DNA of 64,000 bases from Oxalobacteraceae bacterium AB_14 (GCA_000381565.1 KB906724.1:654350-718349); one strand, 5' to 3'. Positions 18,190-27,591 are shown, counted from the first letter of the stretch. Translations and numbers: made by a program. Notes: generated from the sequence alone by a model not told the origin.

Positions 18190-19749
18190 TCAATACCTGG
18201 CCGGCGCGTTCGGCGCCGGCGTCGCCTTGCGGATGAAGTCGCGCAGGTCTTCGTTGGACGTGGCCAGGTCTTCCGAACGCAGATACATCATGTGGCCGCT
18301 GCGGTAGCCTTCAAAGCGCAGGCGGTCCTTCATCTTGCCGCTAGGATCGAGCTGCCACATGGTGTACTTGGCGTCGAAGTAGGTGCAGGCGCCGTCGTAG
18401 TAGCCGGACTGTATCATCACCTTCAGATACGGATTGGCGGCCATCGCCAGGCGCAGATTGTCGCCGGTTTTTTCGTTCTTGAAATCCCATGGATGGACGT
18501 CGCCGAACAGCGCGTACTTGAGGTCGGTCTTGAACTGAAGCTCGTTGCGCAGGTACTGGTTGATGGCCGGCGTGAACGAATGCAGCCACGAACTGAGCTC
18601 GGCGTTGTAGTCGGGCGCGTTGCCGCTGTCGCTCTTGTCGATGCCCAGGTAGCGCGAGTCGAGGCGGCCGACGGTCTTGCCCTGCGCGCGCAGCAACTCC
18701 TTCCAGAAGTGCTCGGGCGGCACCACCAGATTGTGCTGCAGCAGGAAAGTCTCGGACAGCCCCGAGTAGCGCGCCATCTTCGCGGCGATCTGGGCTTTTT
18801 TCTGCGGATCGAGGAAGCCGCCCTTGGCCAGCGCCGGCAGCAGTTCGTCGACGGTGAAGGCTTCGACTTCCGGCAGCACGTCTTTCAGGTCGCGGCCTTG
18901 CAGGTCCGCCGGCAGCACTTTCTGGTACCAGGCGGTGGCGGCGAAATACGGCAGCGCCAGCGCCTCGCCCACCGCGCCTTCGCGCTTCAGGCCCAGCTCG
19001 GTTGGCGACACCAGCACCACACCGTTCAGATACATCCACTGCGCGTTTTGCAGTTCCAGCGCCAGGCCGGCCACGCGCGAGGTGCCGTAGCTTTCGCCGA
19101 TCAGATACTTGGGCGAGGTCCAGCGGCCTTCGCGCGACACGAAGGTGCTGACCCATTCCGCCAGATAGGCGATATCGGCATTGACGCCGAAGAAGCGGGC
19201 GCGGTCGTTCTTGCCGTCCAACACGCGCGAAAAGCCGGTGTTGACCGGATCGATATAAACGATATCGGCGACGTCGAGGATGGAGTGCGCATTGTCGTGC
19301 ACGCCGTACGGCTGGGTCGGATAGCCTTCGGCGTCGAGGTTCAGCAGTTTGGGGCCGGTGTAGGCGATGTGCATCCACACCGATGCCGAACCGGGCCCGC
19401 CGTTAAACGACAGCACCAGCGGGCGCCGGCTCTTGTCGGCCACGTCGGTGCGCTGGTAGTAGGTGTAGAACAGCGACGCGATCACCTTGCCATCCTTGTC
19501 CCACACCGGCTGGGTACCGGCCGTTACTTTGTAGGGAACGTTCTTGCCCTTGATGACGACCTGCGCCGTTTTGCTGACCTGGGTGTCGGCCTTGAGCACG
19601 CGCTCATGGGCCAGCAGGTCGGCGGCGCGCTCCTTGCCGAGCGCCGGCGCGGCGGCTGCTGCGGCGGGCGCAGCCGCCACGGGTTCCGCATCCTGCGCGG
19701 AGACGGTCGCGCTCAACACCAGCAGCAACATGGCAAGCCTGGATTTCAT
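18190..19749 (-). CDS. S10 family peptidase (serine carboxypeptidase-like), secreted
   Basis: A 519-residue protein with an N-terminal signal peptide (KSRLAMLLLVLSATVSAQ) and an Ala/Pro-rich linker. The catalytic serine lies in LIGESYGTSR, the GESYG motif of S10 carboxypeptidases. The oxyanion-hole block LVLSFNGGPGSASVWMH is typical of the family, and HPWDF and GYRSGHMMYL near the end contain the expected Asp and His region. It should release C-terminal residues from peptides in the periplasm or outside. The start at 19749 has GGGAG six bases upstream; a TTG two codons earlier is less likely. Confidence 0.93.
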   Translation of the reverse strand: MKSRLAMLLLVLSATVSAQDAEPVAAAPAAAAAAPALGKERAADLLAHERVLKADTQVSKTAQVVIKGKNVPYKVTAGTQPVWDKDGKVIASLFYTYYQRTDVADKSRRPLVLSFNGGPGSASVWMHIAYTGPKLLNLDAEGYPTQPYGVHDNAHSILDVADIVYIDPVNTGFSRVLDGKNDRARFFGVNADIAYLAEWVSTFVSREGRWTSPKYLIGESYGTSRVAGLALELQNAQWMYLNGVVLVSPTELGLKREGAVGEALALPYFAATAWYQKVLPADLQGRDLKDVLPEVEAFTVDELLPALAKGGFLDPQKKAQIAAKMARYSGLSETFLLQHNLVVPPEHFWKELLRAQGKTVGRLDSRYLGIDKSDSGNAPDYNAELSSWLHSFTPAINQYLRNELQFKTDLKYALFGDVHPWDFKNEKTGDNLRLAMAANPYLKVMIQSGYYDGACTYFDAKYTMWQLDPSGKMKDRLRFEGYRSGHMMYLRSEDLATSNEDLRDFIRKATPAPNAPARY

Positions 19750-19818
19750 ACACAACTCCCGGAGGTGAAATAACCAATAGTAGTTCAGCTTCGGGTTTGC
19801 AGTCCAGTTTGCTGTCGC

Positions 19819-20448
19819 TCAGGTTTTGGTGGCGGCTTCGGCCGCCCGCACATCGACCATCGCGATCACCAGATCGGCCTCGGCCAGCAGCGTCTTGACC
19901 GGGAAGCCATCTTCCAGCGCCGCCACGGCGCCGGCGGCGATCTTCTCGTTGGCGCCTGGCGAATTTGGCATGAAGGCGAACTGCGGGAACCTGGTCTCGC
20001 CGTGCTGGGCGATGTCGCGCAAGGTGCGCGGGGCGGCGCGCAGCAGGCCGTTGCGGACGTGGCGCTGGCGCTCTTCGTTGCGCTCTTTCAGCAGCGCCGT
20101 CAGGCGTTCGACATCCTTGTGCAGACGGTCGGACTCGGCTTGCAGCTTGCGCAGCTCGTCGTCGCTGAGCGCGTCTTCCCATTGCGTCAGCTTCAACAGG
20201 CCGCGTTTGTGCAGCCCTTGCCGTTGCAGGTCCAGGTCGACCGTGGACAGGCGCAGTTGATGCGCTTCCAGATCCTGTTGTTCCTTCACGTCGCCGTTGG
20301 CGCGGTGCCATTTGTCGCTGAAGTCGAACACCAGCCCGTCGAAGTAGAAATACATCGGCAGGCCCTGTTCGAGTAGCTCGCTGGTGGTCTTGTTCCAGCG
20401 GCTGGCCAGTTCGGCCAGCGTCAGGGTGACAGGTTCGATGATGGGCAT
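19819..20448 (-). CDS. Hypothetical protein with central coiled coil
   Basis: A 209-residue protein I cannot assign to a family. Residues about 1-65 include a segment resembling a small HTH-like or adaptor motif (LAELASRWNKTTSELLEQGL) and FYFDGLVFDFSDKWHRANGD. Residues about 90-140 are a charged heptad-like region (LSDDELRKLQAESDRLHKDV). A FPQFAFMPNSPGANEK segment follows. There is no signal peptide or membrane helix. The ATG at 20448 lacks a strong ribosome site. It may be a single gene between the S10 peptidase and the MarR-GNAT gene. Confidence 0.6.
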   Translation of the reverse strand: MPIIEPVTLTLAELASRWNKTTSELLEQGLPMYFYFDGLVFDFSDKWHRANGDVKEQQDLEAHQLRLSTVDLDLQRQGLHKRGLLKLTQWEDALSDDELRKLQAESDRLHKDVERLTALLKERNEERQRHVRNGLLRAAPRTLRDIAQHGETRFPQFAFMPNSPGANEKIAAGAVAALEDGFPVKTLLAEADLVIAMVDVRAAEAATKT

Positions 20449-20502
20449 GGTTGTAGCTCGTAAATTCCAAAGCCGGATTTTCTCACAGACGACACCGCGC
20501 CA

Positions 20503-21390
20503 TCACTTTATCCGTTTGCGCATGAAGATGGTTGCCTGCGGATTGTCGTTGTAGCGTTCGCAGCGTTCATAGCCCAGCTGTTCGTACAGCCGGATCGCCG
20601 CGTGCAGGTCGTCCTTGGTGTCGAGGTAGACGGCGTCGTAGCCGGCTTGCGCGGCGTGGCTTTCCAGCGCCTGCATCAGCGCTTCGGCCAGGCCGCGCCG
20701 GCGGAAGCGTTCGGCCACGTACAGGCGCTTGCACTCGGTCGCGCCGGCCACTTCCGCCAGCGCGCGCATCGCCACGCAGGCGACCGCTTCGCCGTCCATG
20801 TAGGCGATCCACATGGCCGAGCTGGCGTCGTCGAGGAAGGCGCGGATGGCCTCGTCGTCGTCGCGCAGCACGACCTTGATGACGTCGAAATACTCGTGCA
20901 GCAGATGGCGCGCATCGTCGAGCTGGGCGGCGGTGGCGCGCACCACCCGCGTGGCCGGCGTCGACAGGATGTGCTGCACCTTGCGCATCGCCTCCAGCAA
21001 TTCCGTGCGCTGCGCTGCGCCCAGCTGGCCCAGCATGCGCACCGTTTCCGCCGAGGCGCGATGGTTGATGTCGGCGATGACGGCCTGGCCCGCGTCGGTC
21101 AGGCTCAGCAGGGTGGCGCGCTTGTCCTGCTCCGAGCGCACGCCGTTGATCAGGCCGCGCTCGCCGAGCGAACGCACCAGGCGGCTCATGTAGCCGGCGT
21201 CCAGGTCCAGCTTGTTGCGCAGATGGTTGGCGGTGCAGCCGGGACTCAGCGACAATTCGTACATGACGCGGCCTTCGCTGAGCGAATAGTCCGTGTCCAG
21301 GTAGCGCCCGCGCAGCAGGCCCAGGTGTACGGTGTAGTAGCGGTTGAATTGCCGCACGATGTCGGCTTGCTGTTGCATGTCCTGAGTCAT
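20503..21390 (-). CDS. MarR-GNAT bifunctional regulator/N-acetyltransferase
   Basis: A 295-residue fusion. Residues 1-145 are a MarR winged helix domain (LSEGRVMYELSLSPGCTANH, DAGYMSRLVRSLGERGL, then DKRATLLSLTDAG). Residues about 150-295 are a GNAT acetyltransferase domain with the acetyl-CoA loop in VAERFRRRGLAEALMQALE (R-x2-R/G-x-A type) and the closing GYERCERYNDNP. Such two-domain proteins are known in bacteria. The start at 21390 has GGAGAA four bases upstream. It is divergent from the DUF5710 gene at 21495. The target and the acceptor substrate are unknown. Confidence 0.92.
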   Translation of the reverse strand: MTQDMQQQADIVRQFNRYYTVHLGLLRGRYLDTDYSLSEGRVMYELSLSPGCTANHLRNKLDLDAGYMSRLVRSLGERGLINGVRSEQDKRATLLSLTDAGQAVIADINHRASAETVRMLGQLGAAQRTELLEAMRKVQHILSTPATRVVRATAAQLDDARHLLHEYFDVIKVVLRDDDEAIRAFLDDASSAMWIAYMDGEAVACVAMRALAEVAGATECKRLYVAERFRRRGLAEALMQALESHAAQAGYDAVYLDTKDDLHAAIRLYEQLGYERCERYNDNPQATIFMRKRIK

Positions 21391-21494
21391 GGGCTTCTCC
21401 TGATGCTTGCTTTTGGCAACTATATCGGCGAAGGGCGGTGCAGTCAACCGGAGCTGCATGTAAAATGACAGCTTCCATTCGCGGAGTAGCGACG

Positions 21495-21857
21495 ATGATG
21501 TTTTTAAAAGTTCCGTTTGCGGAAAAAGACGAAGCCAAGGCCCTGGGCGCGCGCTGGAATGGCGAGCGCAAGGCGTGGTACGTTCCCGACGGTAAGCCGA
21601 CCGAACCCTTCGAGCGCTGGCTGGCGCCCGGCGGCGCCGATTTCTTGCCGGCCAAGGCCTCGGTGGCGCCGAAGGCCAAGCCGCTGTCGGTCGATTCGTA
21701 TGTCGGCAAGTCGGTGGTGGGCAAGTTCTACCAGGAGCTGCCGCACGACTGCAATCCCTTCGAGGCCTGTCCGGTCTGCGCGCCGGTGCTCGCCAGCTCC
21801 GGCTGGCAAGCCGCCCATGACAGCGTCGACCAGATGCTGTCGGCGCTGCGCGCCTGA
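21495..21857 (+). CDS. DUF5710 domain protein
   Basis: A 120-residue protein. The N-terminal 45 residues (FLKVPFAEKDEAKALGARWN, then KAWYVPDGKPTEPFERWL) are a DUF5710 domain, a short module often appended to TraC-like primases and other mobile-element proteins, presumed to bind nucleic acid or another protein. The C-terminal half is unassigned and contains a C-P-V-C pair (EACPVCAPV) that could bind metal. The start has GGAG about nine bases upstream. It is followed after 11 bases by the DOT1-like methyltransferase gene, with which it is probably cotranscribed. Confidence 0.75.
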   Translation: MMFLKVPFAEKDEAKALGARWNGERKAWYVPDGKPTEPFERWLAPGGADFLPAKASVAPKAKPLSVDSYVGKSVVGKFYQELPHDCNPFEACPVCAPVLASSGWQAAHDSVDQMLSALRA

Positions 21858-21868
21858 GCCGCATAGCC

Positions 21869-22954
21869 ATGCAGAACGCGCCGGTTTTTCGCACCCATGA
21901 CGATGCGGCGAGCCGGCCGGTCGCCGCCATCCGGCATCCCGATGATGTGTTCGAGACCTTGTTTCAAAGCATACAGGGCGGCGAACAGCATGTGCGGCCG
22001 CCGCTGGAGCTGAGGCCCGACTCCCCGTTTCTCAGATTTATCGAAGTCGGCTACGCGCTGCGCGCCTGCCTGGAAGACAAGTCGCGCCGCGATTACCTGG
22101 TGCAGCGCTTGCGTCCGCACGTGAGCGCGATCATCGGCACCTTGCCGGCCGGCTTGCTGCCGCAGGGAATGCTGCCGCGTACTGCGCCGCCGCCCGGTTT
22201 TCGTCCGCTGGAGCAGATCGGCGACGCGGAAGTGCGGGCCTGGCTGGTGGAGGACGGCGGCCTGATCTACGGTGAGCTGCAACGCCATGAGCTGGACAAC
22301 TACTTCGATGCGATCGCCGCGGTCATCCGTCCCGGCGGCGTGATGGTCGACCTGGGTAGTGGCCTGGGCAAGGTGGTGATGTCGGCGGCGCTGGCGTTTC
22401 CGTTCCAGCGCTGCATAGGCGTCGAGTTGATCGGCTATCGGCATGCGCTGGCCGTGCAGCGCTTGCACAATTTGCTGGCGCTGGCAAAACAGTCGCTGGC
22501 GGCGTTGCCGTCGCCGCTGGCGCCGGCAACGCCGCTGCGGTTGCCGTTTGGCGGCGCGGCGAACGGCAATCATCTGCTCGATCTCGCCTCCCGCATCGCC
22601 TTGATCGAAGCCGATATGTTCCGGGTCGATGTGCGCGGCGCCAGCCTGGTGTTCATGTACAGCACCTGTTTCGGTCCCTTGATGGACGCGCTGGGCGACA
22701 AGCTGGCGCGCGAGATGCAGGAAGGCGCCCTGGTCAGCACGACCACCTATCCCTTGAAGCATCCGGCGTTCAAGTTGTTGTGCAGCTACCCGGCCGGCAC
22801 CCTGGCCTGGACCAATGTGATGCTTTACCAGCGCAGCGGGCCGCTGGAGCATGTGGCGGCTACGGCGGCGGCCGTATATGAACCCGACCCGGCCGCGTGG
22901 GAACAGCGGCTCCGGCAAGAGTTCGCGGCCATGGACGATAGGGCCTCAAAGTAG
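21869..22954 (+). CDS. DOT1-like class I SAM-dependent methyltransferase
   Basis: A 361-residue protein with a Rossmann methyltransferase domain in the middle. Motif I is VMVDLGSGLGKVVMSAAL, preceded by a YGELQRHELDNYFDAIAAVI block, and motif post-I is CIGVELIGYRHALA. The later LVFMYSTCFGPLMDALGDKL block is like the DOT1 fold. DOT1-like bacterial proteins are presumed protein methyltransferases, but targets are mostly unknown. Residues 1-110 are an unassigned N-terminal helical region. The stop overlaps argP by 9 bases, tail to tail. Confidence 0.8.
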   Translation: MQNAPVFRTHDDAASRPVAAIRHPDDVFETLFQSIQGGEQHVRPPLELRPDSPFLRFIEVGYALRACLEDKSRRDYLVQRLRPHVSAIIGTLPAGLLPQGMLPRTAPPPGFRPLEQIGDAEVRAWLVEDGGLIYGELQRHELDNYFDAIAAVIRPGGVMVDLGSGLGKVVMSAALAFPFQRCIGVELIGYRHALAVQRLHNLLALAKQSLAALPSPLAPATPLRLPFGGAANGNHLLDLASRIALIEADMFRVDVRGASLVFMYSTCFGPLMDALGDKLAREMQEGALVSTTTYPLKHPAFKLLCSYPAGTLAWTNVMLYQRSGPLEHVAATAAAVYEPDPAAWEQRLRQEFAAMDDRASK

Positions 22955-23830
22955 ATATTTGCGCGCTGTAGCGATCATATTGTCCGACAAAGCGCGCGTC
23001 AGCGCCGTCTGGATATCCCAGCGGTGCCAGATCAGCGGCACCTCCAGCGTGTCGCCCGGCGTCATCTCCACCAGCGTTCCCGCCTTCAATTGCCGCTCGC
23101 ATTGCAAGAACGGCACCATGCCGTAGCCGAAACCCGCCTCGATAAACCGTACGAAGCCATCCGAACTGGCCAGCGAATGGTGGGGATAGTGGCCGCCGTA
23201 GCCGGTGCGGCGGGCGATGTAGCGTTCTTGCAGAGCATCCTTGCGGTCGAAATTCAGCGCCGGCGCCTGTTGCACGGCGGCGGCCGTCATGCCGTCCGGG
23301 AACCAGCGCCGGACAAACGCCGGGCTGGCGACGCAGTGATAGCGCATGATGCCCAGCGGCGTCGATGTCGTTCCGGCAACTTGCGCCGATTCGCTGGTCA
23401 CGCAGCCGAAGACCCGGCCTTCCCGCAGCATGGTCAGCGTGTGGTCCTGGTCGTCCAGGCGGATGTGGAGCAGGCACTGGCCGCCGTGCATCAGCGGCGT
23501 TACCGCTTCCTGCACCCAGGTCGCGGCGCTGTCGGCGTTGACGGCGATGGCGATCTCCGGCCGCGCCTGGCCCGAATCCGGCCGGTGGAGCAGCGCCGCC
23601 TCCAGCAGGCGCACCTGGCGGTAATGGGCGATCAGGCGCTGGCCGGCCTCGGTCGGCACCGGCGGCTGGCTGCGCACGATCAGCAATTCGCCGGCGCTGT
23701 TTTCAAGCATGCGTATCCGCTGCGAGACGGCCGATTGGGTGATCGACAAGGCCAGGGCCGCCTTGTCAAAGCTGCCATGGTCGATGACGGCGTCCAGCGC
23801 CGCCAGGCCGCGATAGTCTATCTGCTTCAT
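22946..23830 (-). CDS. argP: LysR-type regulator ArgP/LysG
   Basis: A 294-residue LysR-type regulator of the ArgP (IciA)/LysG subgroup. The HTH is at residues 1-60 (YRGLAALDAVIDHGSFDKAA, then ITQSAVSQRIRMLE). The subgroup typically responds to lysine or arginine and activates a divergent LysE/ArgO exporter gene, exactly the arrangement here. Length is normal. The promoter region between the two genes is AT-rich with the dyad at 23841-23860. Confidence 0.92.
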   Translation of the reverse strand: MKQIDYRGLAALDAVIDHGSFDKAALALSITQSAVSQRIRMLENSAGELLIVRSQPPVPTEAGQRLIAHYRQVRLLEAALLHRPDSGQARPEIAIAVNADSAATWVQEAVTPLMHGGQCLLHIRLDDQDHTLTMLREGRVFGCVTSESAQVAGTTSTPLGIMRYHCVASPAFVRRWFPDGMTAAAVQQAPALNFDRKDALQERYIARRTGYGGHYPHHSLASSDGFVRFIEAGFGYGMVPFLQCERQLKAGTLVEMTPGDTLEVPLIWHRWDIQTALTRALSDNMIATARKYLL

Positions 23831-23840
23831 TAGCCGCTCT

Positions 23841-23869
23841 AATATTTGGTCAATAATATTAATTATACT
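23841..23869 (+). promoter_or_regulatory. argP/lysE intergenic dyad and -10
   Basis: AATATT (23841-23846) and AATATT (23855-23860) flank TTGGTCAATA. A TATACT -10 follows at 23864-23869 without a good -35, which is expected for a promoter needing an activator such as ArgP. Confidence 0.5.
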
Positions 23870-23917
23870 TATCTTTGCGTGCTGGGTAAGCTGTCGCCAT
23901 CGTTCAAGGAGAAGAAT

Positions 23918-24523
23918 ATGGAAGCCACTGCTTTTTTAAAGGGAATCGGTCTGGGAGGCAGCCTGATCGTCGCTATCGGTTCGCAAAACGCTTATTTGCT
24001 GAGGCAGGCGTTGAAACGCGAATTCGTATTGAGCTGCATTGCCATTTGCGTCATCTGCGATGTGGTGCTAATCGCTGCGGGCGTGGCCGGCATGGGCCAG
24101 CTGATTACGCAAGCGCCGGCGCTTTTATTCTGGATTAAGATCGCCGGCGCCGGATTCTTATTCTGGTATGGATTGCGGGCGGCCCGGTCGGCGTTGAATC
24201 CCGGCGCCATGGCGGCCGGCGATAGCGCGTCGGTCGGCGATCGCCGCACGGTTATCGCCGCCATGCTGGCATTCAGTTTATTGAATCCCCATGTATATCT
24301 GGATACCGTCGTGCTGCTCGGTTCGATAGGCGGGCAGCAAGCAGGAAATGGGCGCTGGTATTTCGCCTTGGGCGCCATGCTCGCTTCTTTATTATGGTTT
24401 GGCAGCCTGGGATTGGGTGCCCGTTATTTAACCCCGGTATTTGCCCAGCCGCGTGCCTGGCAGATATTGGACGGCGTGATTGCACTGGTCATGTGGGGCC
24501 TGGCTATTTCCTTGTTCGTTTGA
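23918..24523 (+). CDS. LysE/ArgO family basic amino acid exporter
   Basis: A 201-residue inner membrane protein with about six helices. The N-terminus GIGLGGSLIVAIGSQNAYLL and the later LLNPHVYLDTVVLLGSIG (conserved NPH and D) are LysE superfamily hallmarks. The family exports lysine and arginine. The start at 23918 has AAGGAGAAG upstream; the longer frame starts at a TTG inside the operator. It is divergent from argP, which probably activates it when basic amino acids accumulate. Confidence 0.93.
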   Translation: MEATAFLKGIGLGGSLIVAIGSQNAYLLRQALKREFVLSCIAICVICDVVLIAAGVAGMGQLITQAPALLFWIKIAGAGFLFWYGLRAARSALNPGAMAAGDSASVGDRRTVIAAMLAFSLLNPHVYLDTVVLLGSIGGQQAGNGRWYFALGAMLASLLWFGSLGLGARYLTPVFAQPRAWQILDGVIALVMWGLAISLFV

Positions 24524-24630
24524 TGGCTGGGAATAGATCGGCAATAAGGCTGATGGATCAAGTGTGGCCGCCAGCGCCTGTCCGCGCGCTGCGCCTGGTG
24601 CTCAATCCAAGCTCAAAACTGGCTGGTACG

Positions 24631-24703
24631 TGCCAATTTTTGGCATAAAAAACATGGTTCCCGGGGCTTTTTCGGATGGACGGGCGCATTGTGCCAATCG
24701 GCA
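24631..24703. other. Two TGCCAA...GGCA dyads upstream of the GGDEF-EAL gene
   Basis: TGCCAATTTTTGGCA (24631-24645) and TGCCAATCGGCA (24692-24703) are both inverted repeats of the same core, about 60 bases apart, in the 289-base gap between the LysE and GGDEF-EAL genes. They could be operators; the first could also act as a weak hairpin after lysE. No other feature is seen in this gap. Confidence 0.3.
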
Positions 24704-24812
24704 ACACTGTATCCGGCCCGAGATACCGCCAGCGCAGCCGTTCGGCATACAATGGAGATAGTTACCTCAAAACAGTTCTTCAGGATTCCGGGCCAGAAGA
24801 CGGCCGATATAT

Positions 24813-27128
24813 ATGAGCACGGACCTCAGTAATTACGCCCATCTCTCCGCAGTAGCGGCCGCTTTTGCGGCGGACGCTATTCTGAGTACATTGCTTATTT
24901 TCCTTTGGCTGATGCAGCGCAAGGAAAAGCACGCCCTGTTCTGGGGGCTGGGGCAATTGTCGGTCATGAGCGGAATAATTGTCTGGTTCATCGGCGACAG
25001 GGTATTGTCCGAATCCCTGCGTATTCAACTGTGCGCCGTATTGCTGAGCGCCGGTCTGATAGGTTATTGGAGCGGCACCAAGTTTTTCCTGGGCGAGTTA
25101 TATCGCTATCAAATACGCTGGATATTACCAGTTGGTATATTGATTGCGGCGATATCCGGCGCCCTCTGGTTTGGTAATCCGGATATTATCGCTCCCGGCA
25201 GCGCCGCCATATTGGGCGTGATGATGTTGTGGTGCGGCCAACGCCTGATCAGGAATAAAAACCGCTATCGCCTGTTGGGCATTACCCTGGTTTTGCGCGG
25301 AAGTTTTAACCTGCTGAGCGCGGTAACGCTGGGCCCCGAGTTATATTTGATCTGGTTTGTCGGCACCACGATATTGAAAACCCTCAGCATGCTGGGTTTG
25401 ATTTATGCGGTGCAGGATGAGATCCAGCAACGCTACGCCCGCACCATCGATAGCCTGAGTAATGGTTTTTTAATCCGGGACCGCCGCGGCTATGTCATGG
25501 TGGCCAATGAGCGTTGCGCCCGCTTGTTGGGTTTCAACGGCCCGGCCGACTTGATCGGCCGCCATGTCAGCGATCTGTTGCCCGGCCTCACCCGTGAAAT
25601 GGCGGACCAGTATTTCAGCCTGTTCGTCACCGAGGGCGTCCAGTACCCGATCGTCGATACCGCCGTCGTGACCTTGCATAATGGTAATAAACTGCCGCTT
25701 GAGATGCTCGGTTCGCCGTACGAAGAGCGCGGCCGGGTGTACTGCCTGGTCCAGTTGCTGGACATCAGCGAGCGCAAAAAAAAGGACGACCTGCTGTATC
25801 AGGCGGCCCGCATCGATCCCGTCACCGGCTATTTCAACCGCCACGCGCTGTCCAAGCGGCTGGAGGAGGAACTGGCGAATGCCGCCCTCGACCGCCACGA
25901 ATGCGCCGTGCTGTTCATCGACCTGGACAAGTTCAAGCGCGTCAACGATTCCTTCGGCCACGCCGTCGGCGACGAATTGCTGCGCCAGTTCGCGCGCCGC
26001 CTGCACGCCATCCTGCGGCCGCAGGACGTGCTGGCCCGCTTCGGCGGCGACGAATTCATCGTCATCCTGCCCGGCCTGCCGCTGGGAGCCAGCGAGCAAA
26101 CCGCCAGCGATTGCGCCGCCGGCATCATCGCCACCATGTCCGCCAGCTTCAACCTGTTGCACCACGCGATAGGCGTGTCGGCCAGCGTGGGCGTCGCCTG
26201 CTATCCCTTGCACGGCACCGATAGCGATACGCTGATACGCAACGCCGACATCGCCATGTACGAAGCCAAGAAGGCCGGCCGCGGCGAAATGCGCTTCTTC
26301 AACGACGCCATGAACGCCGCCGCCAAGGATGCGCTGGTGATCGACGGCGCCTTGCGCGGCGCCATCGAGGCCGGCGAATTCCGTCTGGTCTACCAGGCCA
26401 TCACCAACTCCCACACCGGCAAACTGACCAAGGTGGAGGCGCTGCTGCGCTGGGACAGCGCCTTGCTGGGAGCGGTTCCGCCGGACCGTTTCATACCAGT
26501 GGCCGAAGATAGCGGCATGATCGTCGAACTTGGCACCTGGGTGCTGAACCAGGCCTGCCGCCAGGTGGCGCAGTGGCAGGCCGGCCCGCTGGGCGAGATC
26601 ACCATCAGCATCAACGTCTCGGCCTGGCAGCTGGCCGATCCGGCGTTTGTCGGGCTGGTGCGGCAGGCGCTGGCCAGCAACGGCCTGGCGGCGCGCCAGC
26701 TGGAGCTGGAGCTGACCGAGCGGGTGCTGATCGACGATGGCGGCCAGGTGCAGGCGGTGCTGGCGCAATTGCGCTCGCTCGGCGTCAGCATTTCGCTGGA
26801 CGATTTCGGCACCGGTTATTCCTCGCTCAGCTACCTGACCCAGTTCCACCTGAACACGCTGAAGATAGACCGCGCCTTCGTCATGGATATCGAGCACAGC
26901 GAGCGCAGCAACAACCTGGTGCACGCCATCATCGCGATGGGGCACAGCCTGGGCCTGCAACTGGTGGCGGAGGGCGTGGAAACGGCCGGCCAGGCGGCCA
27001 TCCTGGAAAAGATGGGGTGCCACTACCTGCAGGGCTACCATATTTCCCGGCCGATACCGGCGGAGGACCTGCTGGTTTTTGCGGACGGCCTGCTAGCCAG
27101 GCCGCACGCTGACAACTTCGCTATCTAG
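24813..27128 (+). CDS. Membrane GGDEF-EAL protein with PAS domain
   Basis: A 771-residue protein for c-di-GMP turnover. Residues about 15-200 contain six or more membrane helices, an unassigned sensor region. A PAS domain follows at about 215-330 (IDSLSNGFLIRDRRGYVMVA). The GGDEF domain has an intact FGGDEF at 411-415, preceded by RPQD (an RxxD inhibitory site). The EAL domain has EAL at 542-544 and DDFGTGYSSLSYL, so both catalytic sites look active. Which activity dominates cannot be told. The stop overlaps the small secreted protein gene on the other strand by 8 bases. Confidence 0.95.
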   Translation: MSTDLSNYAHLSAVAAAFAADAILSTLLIFLWLMQRKEKHALFWGLGQLSVMSGIIVWFIGDRVLSESLRIQLCAVLLSAGLIGYWSGTKFFLGELYRYQIRWILPVGILIAAISGALWFGNPDIIAPGSAAILGVMMLWCGQRLIRNKNRYRLLGITLVLRGSFNLLSAVTLGPELYLIWFVGTTILKTLSMLGLIYAVQDEIQQRYARTIDSLSNGFLIRDRRGYVMVANERCARLLGFNGPADLIGRHVSDLLPGLTREMADQYFSLFVTEGVQYPIVDTAVVTLHNGNKLPLEMLGSPYEERGRVYCLVQLLDISERKKKDDLLYQAARIDPVTGYFNRHALSKRLEEELANAALDRHECAVLFIDLDKFKRVNDSFGHAVGDELLRQFARRLHAILRPQDVLARFGGDEFIVILPGLPLGASEQTASDCAAGIIATMSASFNLLHHAIGVSASVGVACYPLHGTDSDTLIRNADIAMYEAKKAGRGEMRFFNDAMNAAAKDALVIDGALRGAIEAGEFRLVYQAITNSHTGKLTKVEALLRWDSALLGAVPPDRFIPVAEDSGMIVELGTWVLNQACRQVAQWQAGPLGEITISINVSAWQLADPAFVGLVRQALASNGLAARQLELELTERVLIDDGGQVQAVLAQLRSLGVSISLDDFGTGYSSLSYLTQFHLNTLKIDRAFVMDIEHSERSNNLVHAIIAMGHSLGLQLVAEGVETAGQAAILEKMGCHYLQGYHISRPIPAEDLLVFADGLLARPHADNFAI

Positions 27129-27447
27129 TCTCGGCCGCGGTGGGCAGCTTGTGCGCCGCCTCCTCGGCGGTCAAGATCCAGATGCGGTCGATATTGCCCT
27201 GGCCGTCCACCGTGTAGTTGACCACGATGTCGCTGCCGCGCAAGGCGGCCGGCATCTCGATCATATTGTCGCGGTTGAAGATGCGCGCGGCCGGTGACAG
27301 CTGGCGCGGCTTGCCGTCGATGCTCACCTCGGGGAAGTAGCCGGGCGTCATTTTCCCGCGCAGCGCCTTGGCCGGAAACGGCCGCTCGAACGCCAGCGCC
27401 GACAGCGACAGCAAACCTGCCACCAGCAAGGCACAGAATCGCAGCAT
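27121..27447 (-). CDS. Small secreted hypothetical protein
   Basis: A 108-residue protein with a cleavable signal peptide (MLRFCALLVAGLLSLSALAF). The mature part is about 88 residues, with VSIDGKPRQLSPAARIFNRD and a DIVVNYTVDGQGNIDRIWIL block, which reads like a small beta-rich periplasmic domain. The start at 27447 has AGGAG seven bases upstream; the frame to 27462 uses a TTG. I do not recognise a named family. It is convergent with the GGDEF-EAL gene and divergent from the TonB-dependent receptor operon. Confidence 0.7.
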   Translation of the reverse strand: MLRFCALLVAGLLSLSALAFERPFPAKALRGKMTPGYFPEVSIDGKPRQLSPAARIFNRDNMIEMPAALRGSDIVVNYTVDGQGNIDRIWILTAEEAAHKLPTAAETR

Positions 27448-27591
27448 AGGTGAGCTCCTCAAACGATGAGGCCCCAGCTTACCCGATTATTTTCCCGCTG
27501 TGCTAGTCCTCGATTTCCTGCGGTGTTTGCCAGAAGAACAGGTAAGGGCTGATGGCGTTCGCGTACTTATCCTGGGTGAAGCAATGTTGCC

